Origin: Pollenia angustigena
Lineage: Eukaryota; Arthropoda; Insecta; Diptera; Polleniidae
Assembly: GCA_930367215.1 (NCBI GenBank)
Contig: OV884059.1
Location: 36,323,882 to 36,387,881 of the forward strand
Length of the DNA: 64,000 nt
Reading direction: 5' to 3'
A program made the translations under genes and the position numbers. Shown one piece after another: positions 32,553 to 44,290 of the stretch. The notes under the pieces are model-generated. The model ran no database searches, was not told the DNA's origin, and saw nothing but the letters and a program-made list of their open reading frames with translations. Each line of letters starts with the position of its first letter. The first letter of the stretch is position 1.

Positions 32553-33789
32553 TTATAACGTTTGAAAAGACTGCATAATATTATTTCTAATACTGGTACC
32601 AACTTCGGTGTCTTCCATATTCGTGTTTAAGGATTGCACAGTAGCATCTTCTCTTTCCGTTATTATTTCCTGTTCTGGAAATTCACCCTGGAAATAATGA
32701 AGACTAATATTGTGCAAAGCACAGCAAACGTTTACAATTTGTGTTGCTTTTCCAGGTGAATAATGTAAACCTCTAGCGGAAAGAAGACATCGAAATCTGC
32801 TTTTTAAGACTCCAATTGTGCGCTCGACGATATTGCGAGCTTTAGCGTGTACAGTATTATATCGCGCTTGCGGAGAACCGGTATCTGTCATACGAAATGG
32901 TGGGGATATCCTACATCACCTAAAAACATGAATAAATCAAATAAGATTATCTTACTAAAACATTATTTAACATGCCTAATATCCATGTATTTTGTTGAGC
33001 GTTCGTTTGCAAATGAATATTTAAATGACTTAAATTAAAAATTATTGAGTCATGATTAGCTCCTGGGTATCTTGCGTCTACATACCGTATGTTCATTTTA
33101 TAATCACACATCTTAAAAAGATAACCCAAAGGTAATATGTTAGTATAAATTTAAAAAAAAAATAAAGTAAGCTTACAATCGTAACATTTAAGCTATGGTA
33201 ACCTTTCCGATTAAGGTAAAGATGCTGCACATCTTTTCTTGGAGCAACAATTCGCACATGTGTTCCATCGATACACCCCAACACACCGGGGAATCCACTT
33301 CTTGAAAAAAACCAATCCTATGATGCATTTATTTCTTCTTGGGCCATATTTGTTCTTATCCATTCGCTGCATATTTGTCGCTCCATGATGTCAATCACTT
33401 CTTTTAAAACAAGCGACATTGTGGATTGAGCTACTCCTATATTAAAATCATTTCCGCAGCATTTTTGGTAGCTCCCGTAAGCAAAAAATCTAAGAGCAGC
33501 GCATAACTTTAATATAGGAGGAATCGCCACCACGCGAACTGGTGTTTTAAAATAATCTTTAATTTCATCCAGCAAATAACAAAACGCTTCCTTGTTTAGT
33601 CGGAAATAACTTATAAATCTACAAATTTAAAATTATTATTTAGAAACGTTACTTATAAAAAGTTCTTAATTGGCACTGGATAGTTCAAGAGGGTTGGAAT
33701 CATCACGAATTTTTCTTCTTATACGTAGCACATCTGTACAAGAGTTTTCATTTTCATCATCATAAAATAAATCGACACTAATATCCATT
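32553..33789 (-). pseudogene. HARBI1-type DDE transposase of a second Harbinger
   Basis: From ATG at 33789: an acidic start (MDISVDLFYDDENENSC), then FISYFRLNKEAFCYLLDEI, PVRVVAIPPILKLCAALRFF, and NIGVAQSTMSLVLKEV. A TAG near 33321 precedes [20 protein letters not shown] (first Asp), [20 protein letters not shown] and a GTAAGC donor. After the intron comes NIRYVDARYPGANHDSIIF and NTWILG, another intron, GDVGYP (second Asp), a stop and frameshift, then YNTVHAKARNIVERTIGVLK (Glu) and VNVCCALHNI. The catalytic triad is visible but the frame is broken at least twice. It differs clearly from the nuclease at 28160-29540, so it comes from another Harbinger family. Confidence 0.85.
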
Positions 33790-33959
33790 ATAAATACTTT
33801 TTATTCGACACAACAATCAAAAACACTTTTAGTTTAAAAAATTATTTAATTTTATAAAATTTTCACTTGTCAAACGTTATATTTAAAGTTGGCAAATCGT
33901 TATTTTAAGTTGGCAACTTTATAGCAAACTCAACTAAAAACAGTTGGGTATCACAATAC

Positions 33960-34045
33960 CTAAAATAAGTTTGGTTGTGCATAAGTTGGGTTGACTCTCA
34001 CACGACCAAACTGAGTTGAGTGGAGAACCACAATAGGGGCATTAA
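33960..34045 (-). repeat. Probable right terminal region of the second Harbinger
   Basis: Read inward from 34043 it begins TGCCCCTATTGTGGTTCTCC, followed by CACTCAACTCAGTTTGG, a plausible Harbinger-type end next to TTA. No left partner is present in the window, in line with loss of that side. Confidence 0.4.
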
Positions 34046-34432
34046 TTTCCTATTAAAACACATATACTTGCTAAACAAACAAGTTTAATTATTTAATATT
34101 TATTCACTTTTTGTTTTTATTTCAGTTTTATTTCAACTTTTCTTTTTTTTTAATTTTTTTTCACAATTTGTATGCTTTTTGCTTGATAATTTTGTTTGTT
34201 TGCCTTTTTGAAACATACATATGTTTTTTTGTTTTACAAAATTTTACTGCAAATATTTCTGCAGTAAAAATTTGTAAATACTCAGATAAGAACTGTCACT
34301 TTTCGCTCTCAATTTTTGTTCTCATTTACTGCATTTTGTGTACTCGAACGAAATTTCGTAAAATGCTGTAAAGTTTAGTAAAAAATAGTAAAAACTTTTG
34401 TGTTCTCGAACGCAACTATTAATAACACCAAT

Positions 34433-35111
34433 TAAATCATAAACCAAATCTAAATTAACGGTAAATTTTTAATTTTTCTAAGTTTTGTTTATGTTTACAT
34501 ATGAAGTTGTTGTTTTTTTATTTTGTTTTAAATTGAATTTTGCTAAGAATGAAAAAAGAAATAAAATACAAAAAAAAAATTTTAAATCGCATTATTATTG
34601 TGTTTCTTATTCCCTCAGAAGTGCAAGATATACAAACATGTACTCACCTCTGCTCCCCACTGTATATATATGTATAACGTTTAAGGGGTTCAAAACCGTA
34701 CCCATTTTTGATACTTTATTTACAAAATTTTTTCTTCCATTCATTGACATATACTTACAACATTGAAATTTTTGGTATTTCAATAGGGAGAAAAAAGAAT
34801 AAAAAGAGGAAATACGCGAAATTCAATTTCGCTCTCGTAATTTTTGTTCTTCATGTTACTTTTGGAATTTTTTACCAAAATTAGCGATTTTATTAACAAA
34901 AAACAAACGGGTCTTTCAACAAAACATTATACGATAAACGCTAAAAGACCTAACTAGCAATTTGAATATAATACTACATTTTTAATTGTCAAAACAACTA
35001 GTAGGATTCACATAAAAAATAGAAGAAAAATTAATTTTAAGCAGTGTAATGTACTTTATCAATTTGTTATATTAAATACATTTTTGCTTTTCCTGTAAAA
35101 ATTTTAAAATG
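34433..35111. other. AT-rich spacer, no gene seen
   Basis: T-rich and A-rich sequence without frames resembling proteins and without clear repeats. Confidence 0.45.
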
Positions 35112-35114
35112 TTA

Positions 35115-35463
35115 AGCGGCCCATACACTTTGCAATATTATTGTATATGGTATTGGCCCTATTATTTCCATTTTGTCCAATTGACATTACATAATATATG
35201 ATTTTGTCATATATTATGTAATAAGTCGCACATTGTTTTCATTCATTCAATTAAAAAGGTGAACATAACCTATAGGAATAACATAAACAGCATTGTACAA
35301 TGTTGCCAACACATTCTACTTTCTTTTCGTTGTGCAATAAAAATCAAATGTCTTTTGATTGTTGCCAATATATTGTGCCATCATCGAATATCAAATACAC
35401 ATTGGCGATATAATTGTACAGTACGTAAAATTGAACAATTTTATTGCAAGTGTATGAGCCGCT
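35115..35463. mobile_element. Harbinger-type MITE
   Basis: 349 bp, ends AGCGGCCCATACACTTTGCA and, reversed, AGCGGCTCATACACTTGCAA, flanked by TTA (35112-35114, 35464-35466). The interior repeats CAATATATTG-like words. Confidence 0.8.
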
Positions 35464-35466
35464 TTA

Positions 35467-35966
35467 GAAAGGGCCTTTTGCATTTTAGGTGACGATATAC
35501 TAGCTGACCTGCCAAGCGTTGTTTTGCCATATAACTTATTTCTAGTGAATGTTTTGGTTTTTAATTAAAAAATAACGAATCTATTGTAATTAGCTGGGGA
35601 TGGGATCTATTTCAACCTTTTTTGCATTATTTTACGCCCTAAATGTTTAAATGTATAGCCTTTAGTTCCTTAAAGACTTGAAACTATCATCTGACAATCA
35701 ATTAGGAAGAGAGTAGAGGGAGCTATAGTTAATTCCAGATGTAACAATCTATTTATTAGCTAAGAAGATATATGGAGGGGGAGCTATTAACCCTTTTGCC
35801 CTATTTTACTCCCTCTAGCGATAGAAAATATACTTAACGACCTGTTCTCTTACCTCAGAAATACACATACAAAATTTCATAAAAATCGCTCAAGCCGTTT
35901 TTGAGGAGTTCAGTTACAAACACCGTTACACGAGAATTTTATAAATATATATATATATTATTTATA
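35467..35966. other. Dispersed-repeat remnant
   Basis: 35855-35940 carries the phrase AAATTTCATAAAAATCGC and CCGTTACACGAGAATTTTAT, a tail seen on many fly repeats and related to the opposite-strand phrase near 9800. The remaining sequence is not identifiable. Confidence 0.4.
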
Positions 35967-35968
35967 TA

Positions 35969-37639
35969 CAGTGGCTCTCATTAATATTCGGGTTTTTATT
36001 CCGAGTTATTAAAAGTCAACAAAATTAATAGAAAATAATAAAAAAAACGGGAATATATTTTTTTTTTGTATTCATAAGATATATTAAGAGATCAAAAAAA
36101 ACTTATTTCAGAATTCTGAATATTGAACAAACAATATTAATAACAATAAAAACAAAAACAAAAAAACTTAAATAATTGACACCTCATCAATATTCGGTAT
36201 TTTAGTTTTACCACAAAATAAAACGCTATAAATCTGCATGTTTTCATAAATTATTTGTAAAATGGGGAAACACACATTAATTATCATCAAACAAATAAAG
36301 TTAGCTGAATAAACATGCCATTCTCGATTTTTTTTTATAAAATGCGCGATTGGTCGTAAGGAAAAAAGTACTTCGTTAAAGATAAGAAAATTAGTGAATT
36401 TTTCATTACTAAAAATTAAAAAAATGTGAAAATATTGAATATGAACTCAAAAACTGTCGGTGACATTATCTGAACGATATTCGAATTGATTTAAAAAACA
36501 AATTGCGATGCCAAAAAAGCTTACCGAGATGGAAAATCGCCGGATTGTTAGAAAAATCAAGGTTAATTCACGCTTAAGTGTCCCCAAAATCGTTACTGAA
36601 GTTGCTGCGGAATTAGGAAAGATAGTTTCAGAAGCAACCATACATCACCCAGCTAAAAAAAGAAGCTGTTCACGAAGGGTTCACGGCCGTATTGCCCGAA
36701 GAAAGCCTTTCGTGAATTGGGAAAAACAGAAATGATCGGTCAAAATTTGCTAAGGACCATATAAAAAAAGTTGTATATTGATGGAATGACGTAATTTTTC
36801 TGGTAAAAGCAAATTAAACTTATTTGGAAGTAATGGAAAAACTATGGTGTGGCGGAAGTCGAATAAAGAGTTGAAAGGAATAAATATTACTGCTACAGTT
36901 AAGCATGGAGGAGGAAGGGTAATGGTGCGGGGCCGCATATCAGGGAAAGGGGTTGGGAAACTGGTATTTATCGAAGACATTATGAACAACGATGTTTATT
37001 TGAACATTTAGAGTGACAATTAGAAACAATTTGCAGAAAAAAATGGGAATTGCAAGAACTTTTAAATTGTATCATGACAACGACCCTAAACATAAAGCCC
37101 ACGTTGTTCGAGAGTGGTTGCCTTATAATTGTCCAAAAGTTATGAAGACGCCTGCTCAATCCCCAGGCATGAATACTTTAGAAAATTTATGGGACCATGT
37201 AGACCGCCGAGTCCGCGAAAATCCTGTTTCTTCGAAAAACGAACCCAAAAAAAGGCTGCAGGGAGAATGGGATAAAATCAGTATGGATAACTTGCAAAAA
37301 ATTATTTTTAAAAAGCCAAATCGTCTTTCTGATGTTATAAAAAATAATGGTTATCCAACCAGATATTATTTTATTTCGTTTTTATTTTTATTTAAACAAT
37401 AATGTTATATGTGCTAAAAAAAAAACCGAATATTAATGAGGTGTCAATTATTTAAGTTTTTTTGTTTTTATTATTATTGTTTGTTCAATATTCAGAATTC
37501 TGAAATAAGTTTTTTTTGATCTCTTAATATACTTTATGAATACCAAAAAATAATATTCCGGTTTTTTATTATTTTCTATTAATTTTTGTTGACTTTTAAT
37601 AACTCGGAATAAAAAACAGAATATTAATGAGAGCCACTG
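35969..37639 (+). mobile_element. Tc1-type transposon with long terminal repeats
   Basis: 1671-bp element bounded by TA on both sides, ends CAGTGGCTCTCATTAATATT and its complement. The inverted repeats are about 225 bp each (35969-36199 and 37415-37639). Each contains an outer and an inner copy of AATATTAATGAG, the paired binding-site layout known from IR/DR-type Tc1 elements. It holds one transposase gene. Confidence 0.9.
36508..37361 (+). pseudogene. Tc1-type transposase, catalytic Asp lost
   Basis: Begins MPKKLTEMENRRIVRKIKVN with the first helix-turn-helix, then VHGRIARRKPFVNWEKQK and a stop-laden stretch. At about 36790 the usual FSDESKF reads FSGKSKL, so the first catalytic Asp is Gly and the following Glu is Lys. 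NITATVKHGGGRVMV follows. A stop near 37008 is followed by YHDNDPKHKAHVVREWL (second Asp) and SPGMNTLENLWDHVDRR (third acidic residue, Glu), ending near 37361 with YPTRY. The reading frame is broken at several points and the element cannot move itself. Confidence 0.85.
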
Positions 37640-37641
37640 TA

Positions 37642-38870
37642 TATATATTTTTTTTAAATTGATTTAAATACGTATTTGAAAGCGATGTGTTTAGAGAATT
37701 TTATTGATAAACCTGAAAATAAACGGCCGGTCAGTACATTTTGTAGACAACACTGCTTAAAAATAATAACAAAGTTCTTAACAGCTGACACGTAAAAACG
37801 GAGAGAAAATTTAATTTTATCAGGTTCATCCGCAATGTTACGTTTACGTAAGAGTACCTATTTATACATAAGCTAGGTAAGAAAAACGGAACAACTGATC
37901 CGCAACATATACGTTTACGTAAGAGTAACGAGGCCTTTACCCTTGGACAATGTAAAGGTATTTGATGTTTCAATCTAGGGTTACATGTACTTGGGGACCT
38001 GTAACGGCAGTTTTTCTTGTTGAAGTGGCTATTTAAGTGACCTAACCTTACCTAATTACGTATGAATCATTACCCTTTAAAAATGTCTCCACAGCGAACG
38101 CGCGATGCTCTCTCGACCACTGCGACATCGTGACTGACAAATCCGCCCAATCTATAATTCCAACGTCGCGACCCTCCCTCCGTACCGTTTATTACCTTTT
38201 GAAATAATCGTATTTAACAATATAAATTTGCCACCAGACACCCTGTATATGAATAGTTTTTACTTGGTAAATTGCAGGGAACGTAAATAAGAGGGATCCA
38301 TACAATTTTAGCTTTAAAACTCTCCATATTAGAGTCAACGGAGATCTATGTATACTGTCTTATACCAATAGGTTCTCACTATTTGCCATAGGCTGGATTC
38401 TTAAGACAAGTAAAACATATGTACCGTCTTTTAGCAATTTATCTTCAAAATTGCGACTTTGACTTTGCGGACAAAGTTAAAATGGACATCCAGCCGGATG
38501 GGTGGTAAAATTAGATCGATTCCCCTTGTGCTTTAAGCCCCTCATATGAAGTTGAATATTTTTCAAAATTTGTTTGTTGGGTTAGACACACAATGCAAGC
38601 ACTGCATATATACAATAAATATGTATAGCCATTTTTTCCTTAAGTATAAGTGCTGAATTAATAAAAGTTGTCTCTTTGTGTAACAAGTTACCCAAAATTA
38701 ATAATTTATATAAAACAAACCAAAAATTACCGTGTTGTAAGTGTTTCTCAAAATATAGGCACTTTGATAATTTAGAGGCAAAAAATCGTCAAAATGCGGA
38801 TTAATCGGTAAATATGGCAGGACTGATCACAACGCTTCTTTCTAATTTTTATTTTTTACAAACACAAAGT
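37642..38870. other. Non-coding stretch, no gene seen
   Basis: Contains a direct repeat of ACGTTTACGTAAGAGTA at about 37841 and 37908, and a locally GC-richer segment at 38090-38200. 38225-38250 has CCAGACACCCTGTATATG, repeat-like but unassigned. Confidence 0.4.
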
Positions 38871-38872
38871 AT

Positions 38873-39681
38873 CACTAAATTCACATGAGGGCTTTTCCGA
38901 CGTCGTTTTATCTTTATTCCCTTTTAAAGCAATTTAAAACATCTCTTTGCGTTCATACGATGAGTTTTGGTTGCATGTCTTTTTTTTATTTACAGTTTGG
39001 CCTTGTTTATTCGTCATTCGCCATTAGGTGTAACCATCGGTCATATAACAGTGCACAAATTCAGGTTTTTATAAAATTTTTGATATTTTTTGTACGGGAG
39101 GTACCACGCCCACTTCTCCAATCCAATGTGGGATGGTGTGTATTGACAACCTTAATGTTTGTACCTAATTTGGAAACTTTGGCTCTTGCCGTTCTCTAGA
39201 TATACAGAAAAAAGTAATAAAATTACAACAACAAGAAGGGATTTTTGAAAAAAATTAGAGGTAGTCGTGGTGTTTTGCTCATATCTCAGCCATTTTTGGA
39301 CCGATCTGGCTGAATTTCAATAGAAAAATTATAATTAGAATACCTGACAGAAAGATACCCCAACCAAGCCCCCATAATATCTTGGGGCTTCGGAAAACCC
39401 ATTTCAACAGACAGACGGACAACCGGATTTGAACTTCGCTTTTCATAAGGACCCAAAATAGATATACTTTATAGGGTGTAAGATCAATATTGCAAAAATT
39501 ACAACTGGAATGACAAAGTTATATATACCCTTTAACCTTCGGTGAAGGGTATAAAAAACCACATGAACAACACAAAAAGAGTCGTTTTGTTTACCCCTCT
39601 TTATTTTCTACACCGCTCGCCAACAAACTAAAAGAGACGTCGACAAAGCGACGTCCTAAAAGCCTCCATGTGAATTGGCTG
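38873..39681. mobile_element. Palindromic MITE interrupted by a mini-me-like repeat
   Basis: The left end CACTAAATTCACATGAGG and the right CCTCCATGTGAATTGGCTG pair, with ACGTCG inward; TAT adjoins both sides. CTCTTTATTTTCTACACCGC near the right side matches 23812-23998, so they are one family. Most of the interior is another repeat. Confidence 0.65.
39060..39553 (-). repeat. mini-me-like dispersed repeat, reversed
   Basis: Reversed relative of 3470-3790: AGAGGTAGTCGTGGTGTTTT, CATATCTCAGCC, an ACAGACAGACGGAC tract, GGACCCAAAATAGATATAC, then GGAATGACAAAG and the closing GTGAAGGGTATAAA. The left limit is approximate. Confidence 0.55.
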
Positions 39682-40335
39682 TATGTACACGTATTCAGTT
39701 CTTTCAGAATTTTTTTTTTTGTCTACATGGCACTTGAACGAAGAAAACGCACCCTTTTAATTTATATCGTTACCGAAAATTAAAAAAAATTTTTGCCTTC
39801 CAAAAAAAAACGCACATTTTTACGACCGGTTTTGTTCTTGTAAAGTTTTTTTGTTTGCCTTTTTTTGTGTTCGAAACACATCATGCAAAAATTATTGAAA
39901 AAAATAACTGTTCATGTGTACATATTTTGTTTTTGTAAACAATTATTTTTTTATCAGCCAAAGGGTCGGCTCTTTTGCGTTGAAAAATAATTGAAAATAA
40001 AGGCATCGTACAATAAGTAACTTATTGTATTCCATCAGTATCCACTAGTATCTGCTTTTGCGAAACAGATATTAACAGATATGATACTCTCTTTCGCTTT
40101 TTTATCAACTTCCATCCACTCTCTTACAAATCATATCAATATCAACTTATATCAGAAACACAAGAGCACTGATCCATACCCATCCACTTTAGAAAACACA
40201 CAAAAACAGATATAAACAGATATATCTGTGCAGGTCTTTAGTTCAGATACATATACAGTACTTTTCGCTTATAGTCCATTCCGCTTAAAGGCCAAATACG
40301 GATTTAAGCCAAAACTGTCATATTCACTGGTTATT
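39682..40335. other. Non-coding stretch, no gene seen
   Basis: AT-rich, with CAGATAT words between 40040 and 40240 and GTGCAGGTCTTTAGTTCAGA near 40225, whose complement occurs near 20803. A pogo-like end CAGTACTTTTCGCTTATAG lies at 40256 without a partner. Confidence 0.4.
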
Positions 40336-40530
40336 GTTGTTATTGATAAAATCTTTTTCGTATTAAAGCCAAATATAGTGGCAAATGTCTAGACACTTCG
40401 TTGTCTCCAAGTCACCAGGTTTGTCTACTATATTGGTGACATTGTCAACGAAGTGTCTACACTACAGTATATTTGCCACTATATTTGGCTATAAATAATA
40501 CGAAAAAGATTTTATCAATAACAACTGAGA
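40336..40530. repeat. Inverted repeat (hairpin)
   Basis: TATTGATAAAATCTTTTTCG and CCAAATATAGTGGCAAAT on the left pair with the same words inverted on the right, along with ACACTTCGTTG and CAACGAAGTGT. Arms are about 75 bp with a 45-bp centre. Confidence 0.75.
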
Positions 40531-40557
40531 AGTACAATTCCTTTAAAAGTTGAAGAA

Positions 40558-40836
40558 ATAATAAAACATCTGGCTTTTGCGCAGACCTAATGGATGGGCC
40601 TTTTTTGTTTGTTGTAATTTCAGTTGCCAAATTTCAAAACACTGTTTAGTAAGTTGTGTTTTGCTTAATAAACTTGTTACAGTGACGCATTTTAATTTTA
40701 CTCAATATTTATAACAATTTCGTATTAATTGAGCAATAACTAAATTGCAATTTTGTATGTATAATTGAGCTCAATAATGGCATTTATTGCGTAAAACTCG
40801 ATTAAGGTGCATATCTTAATACCGTGTTCAGATATA
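40558..40836 (+). repeat. Truncated copy of the repeat at 41425-41699
   Basis: CTTTTGCGCAGACC through GCGTAAAACTCGATTAAGGTG parallels 41425-41690 almost base for base. It stops where the next copy's left end TACCGTGTTCAGATAT begins at 40838. Confidence 0.75.
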
Positions 40837-40837
40837 C

Positions 40838-41699
40838 CTTTTTTATTGCGTCAATATTCGGTTAATTGACATAATTATCTTCCCTGCAGATAATATTGGA
40901 CTACGTGATCCATTTTGATGAAATGGACTACTCCCTGGACTGGTCCAATGGTATGCAAGCATGGACCATGTCATTGTTGAAAACAGTTTGTAGTGAAGCG
41001 ACATGTCTTCGTTTTTAAACGAAATGTTTTCGTTTTTAAACGAAGTTAAAACTAATCCTCTGGAGTATACCATGGAGTAGTTTCAAAACTAGTCCACTAG
41101 AGTATGTATGAAGATGGAGTAGTTTTAAGACTACTCCGTTGTAATGCAAATCTGGGTCATATGGTCCAGCCCTAGGACATCGTAATGTTAAATGGACCAC
41201 CTTTTAACCATATATTTGGAGTAGCTTTGGAGTACTCCTACTTCTTTATGGACTACTCTTTACATGCATGTATGGACTAGTCTCGTTATCTGCAGGGTTT
41301 CTGTTCACATATACCCAATTTAGCTAACTCAATTTATATTACTACTACATACAACATTCAACGTAAACAAAAATGTACATGTATAAGAAAATGTAAACAA
41401 CTTTTAACATCTTTAAGGAATAAACCTCTGGTTTTTGCGCAGACCAAATGTATGGGCCTTTTTTTGTTGTAATTTCAATTGCCAAATGTCAAAACACTGT
41501 TAAGTAAGTTGTGTTTTGCTTAATAAACACACTTGTTACAGTGTCGCATTTTAATTTTACTCAATATTTATAACAATTTCGTATTAATTGAGCAATAACT
41601 AAATTGCAATTTTGTATGGAAAATTGAGCTCAATAATGGCATTTATTGCGTAAAACTCAATTGACGTGCATATCTGAACACGGTATAACACGGTATAAT
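40838..41699. mobile_element. TIR element with a nested MITE
   Basis: Left end TACCGTGTTCAGATATAC and right end GTGCATATCTGAACACGGTA are inverted. The interior includes ACGTAAACAAAAATGTACAT at 41361, the uninterrupted relative of a site that holds a large palindrome at 53507-55907, and the region repeated at 40558-40836. A MITE occupies 40882-41297. Confidence 0.6.
40882..41297. mobile_element. MITE with CCCTGCAGATAA ends
   Basis: 416 bp, exact ends CCCTGCAGATAA and complement. The interior repeats GGAGTAGTTT and ACTAGTCCA on both strands, and TCGTTTTTAAACGA twice near 41011-41044. The target duplication is unclear, so the superfamily stays open. Confidence 0.7.
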
Positions 41700-43064
41700 A
41701 CATATACTTTCTATAGATAACCAAATATGTTTTTTTTTATAGTTTTGAAAAGAGTATATTTTAAATAATTTTTAGCGATTTATTTTACAAATATTTAAAA
41801 CTAAATTTTTTGTGTAAAATTTACCAAAATTTTCATACGAGCAGCACAAAAACAACAAAATACTGAAAAGAACAAAGCAAAATTATTCATACGCCCGGAA
41901 TATTTCCTTTTTAAGCATATCACTTTTTTATATATAAAAACAAATGTTAATCTTTTTGTAAAAAAATTTTGTTAATAGCTGTTTTTTGTTTTGTCAACTG
42001 AGTAAGTTGCATAATACACAGTAATAAAAACTGATGCTTAAAAATCGATTAAACAAAATTTTCCGGATTGATGAAAACGATTGGAATCTAAAGTACCAAA
42101 AATGATTTCGAATGGAATGGCAATTACGGAATTGACAGCATTCCGAACGGAATCTGTGACACGGCTGTATATGTTAATATATTTTAAATGTAAATACACA
42201 TCGTTCCTTTTATTTAGAAAGGGTATATCGAACATATAAAGTTTGAGGCATAAAACTTGATAAACAAAGTACATATGTATCAGAGAACAGCTTTATACGA
42301 TTGAAAAAAAATCGCATTTAATCAACGACAACAAATACACTCGCTTACGGTCATACAGTCAAACTTGCGCAACCGCAAATATTCGCTGCTGGTTTGCAGT
42401 CATTCAAATAACGCACATCGTGCTTTGTTATTTATACAATCGTTACCTTCGTTTTTTAATAAAGATGTTTGAGTGTTCGGTACGACAATGATTTTTTTTG
42501 GTAAAGAAAAAAAAAATACAAACAAAAAAGCCTGAAATGAAACAATCATTACTCATGAAGATATTCAGCAGCAACTATGTAGTAAAAGAAAAAAAAATTG
42601 AAATGAAACTAAACACACATACATATGTAGGTACACACAATTTCCATAGAAACAGACTTTTTTTCATTTTAAAAAGTACAGTAGTAGTAGTAGGTAGGTA
42701 TGTACAATGTATTCTTGTTTTTATTGTTGTTAATTTGGAAAAAGCGCCTCATCGAGTGGTTTATTGTTGTTGTTAATGTAAACAAAAGTATAAGAATTTG
42801 TTCTTTTGAATTTACTCAGTTGTGTTATATTGCGTGAGCAACAAAAATGCAAATAAAGCACTTTCAATAAAAAACGAATAAATGCAAAAATAAAATGTGT
42901 ACGAAAGGATGTAAAAATTACCAACGTTGAACTTTGTTTTGCAAGCAAAGAATGAATGTAAATTTTAGCGTATGAATAAATCAAGAAAAATAGTGATTTT
43001 GAGGTTCTCTGATATGTATGTATGTATAAAAAGGTTTTGTTTAGTTTAAGAACTGTAATAAATG
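41700..43064. other. Non-coding stretch, no gene seen
   Basis: AT-rich with A runs near 42500-42600 and tatg/gtag microsatellite words. Several short frames occur but none resembles a protein. Confidence 0.4.
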
Positions 43065-43219
43065 TAATGCTGGGTACACACAATGCAACCTACATGCAAT
43101 CTGTTTCAATGCAACTTCAAAATATCAAAGCGTTTTGATGTTGATGCAATCTAGAATGAATGAAAATGAATTTAATTCACTAGATTGCGTAAACGCGTTG
43201 CATAGTGTGTACCCAGCAT
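43065..43219. mobile_element. Short MITE with GCTGGGTACACAC ends
   Basis: 155 bp, ends ATGCTGGGTACACACAATGC and, reversed, ATGCTGGGTACACACTATGC, between TA on both sides (TAAT/ATTA reading is also possible). The end core resembles the Harbinger-type MITEs elsewhere in the window. Confidence 0.75.
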
Positions 43220-43354
43220 TAGTCCTTTTCTATATTTATCATAGTAACCTTTTTTAAATAATAAAAATCCATGAATTTAATAATAAAATGGAACTGGGAT
43301 TTGTTACGTAAAGTTGAGATTTTATTACATGTATGTTGTTAAAATTATGAAATT

Positions 43355-43607
43355 CCCAGGAAAAACTTTTTGATTTTTAGTAATAGGTGGTAGTTATTTC
43401 ATACATTACCTGGTAAGAAGTTGTCATTACAATTGTCATTATTCTGAAAACTTCAATAAGTACTTACTAGTAATGACCTCAGCAACTACTTATTACTTCT
43501 GTTATTTTCCCTACTGAATATTTTGAATATTCAGCCGAAAAATAAGTAGTGTTTATTTTCTCCAACATTATTTGCTAACTTACCAGGTAAGTAAAGTTTT
43601 TGCTGGG
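43355..43607. mobile_element. MITE related to 24311-24588
   Basis: Ends CCCAGGAAAAACTTTT and AAAGTTTTTGCTGGG are inverted. The interior has repeated TAAGTACTTACTAGTAATGA-type words. The target duplication is unclear. Confidence 0.6.
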
Positions 43608-43739
43608 TTAATGAAACATTTTTATTAAAAATTCAATTGTTAAATTGAAATATTTTTTTAGTACACCGCCTTTTTATTTTGGATAAATTTAATTATAAAA
43701 CAAGTAATCACACAAATTGTGTTTTTTTTCCATAGGCCT

Positions 43740-44290
43740 TCTGTTATTGACCCATTTTTTTTCTTGATCAACAAAATCTGTTGGCTTGAGAGGAAAAGCA
43801 GTATCACCAACTAAATAAAAAGGAAATTAAACGTTGCTGTTTGGAATAATATTATCCGATGGGAAATTAAGGCTTCCTGATAGCAACATCCTTCCAAATT
43901 CTGAATGTGGGAGTACTCAACGTCACTTTGACTTCCATAAGCACCTATGTTGGCTGCATCGAATGTGTAATTTGCGTCACATACTCCCAACAGTACAATG
44001 TTATATGTTCCTATTTAAAGATATGAGAGTTTGGATATTTCAGTTTATAAATTTATTATTATATATTACATACCTTTATAATTATGAAAACTAGAGCCTG
44101 AGTGTGGTGAGCATGCTATGACAACTTGTTTTCCATCAATAGCTCCGACACAATTCAGTAAATCCCACATATTCTTTAACTGGTCCTATATAACCCCACA
44201 CCTTTCCAATTCGATAAACAACGGTTACTGGCATTTTAAACGTTAGTGAGAGGTACTGCCCACTAGTACCATACGATTCATAGCTATGTA
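43740..44290 (-). pseudogene. HARBI1-type transposase fragment with an intact intron
   Basis: Reading right to left: SLTFKMPVTVVYRIGKVWGY, then LNCVGAIDGKQVVIACSPHS (first Asp) and SSFHNYK. A 60-70 base intron starts GTATGT and ends AAATAG; the join restores Gly and gives GTYNIVLLGVCDANYTFDAA and NIGAYGSQSD. Beyond that the match decays through stops to GDTAFPLKPTDF-like text near 43760. N-terminal and C-terminal parts are missing. It resembles the copy at 21004-22331 more than the other two Harbinger nucleases. Confidence 0.78.

Larger units (their letters stand above)
25594..34432. mobile_element. Candidate composite PIF/Harbinger transposon region
   Basis: The left end GGTGCGTTTGAGAAC at 25595 and the right end GTTCTCGAACGCAAC near 34430 are inverted relatives, and AATGCAGTAAATGAG near 25630 recurs inverted near 34325. 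Between them are a Myb-type gene and a HARBI1-type gene in convergent orientation, the usual two-gene Harbinger layout, plus a second broken Harbinger. I infer that the second element and a foldback landed inside the first. Flanking triplets are not clean, so the pairing is provisional. Confidence 0.45.

Noticed and set aside
40558..41699. Direct repeats as LTRs of a retrotransposon
   Set aside because: No TG-CA ends, primer site, polypurine tract or coding sequence between them; the arrangement fits a truncated copy beside a full TIR element.
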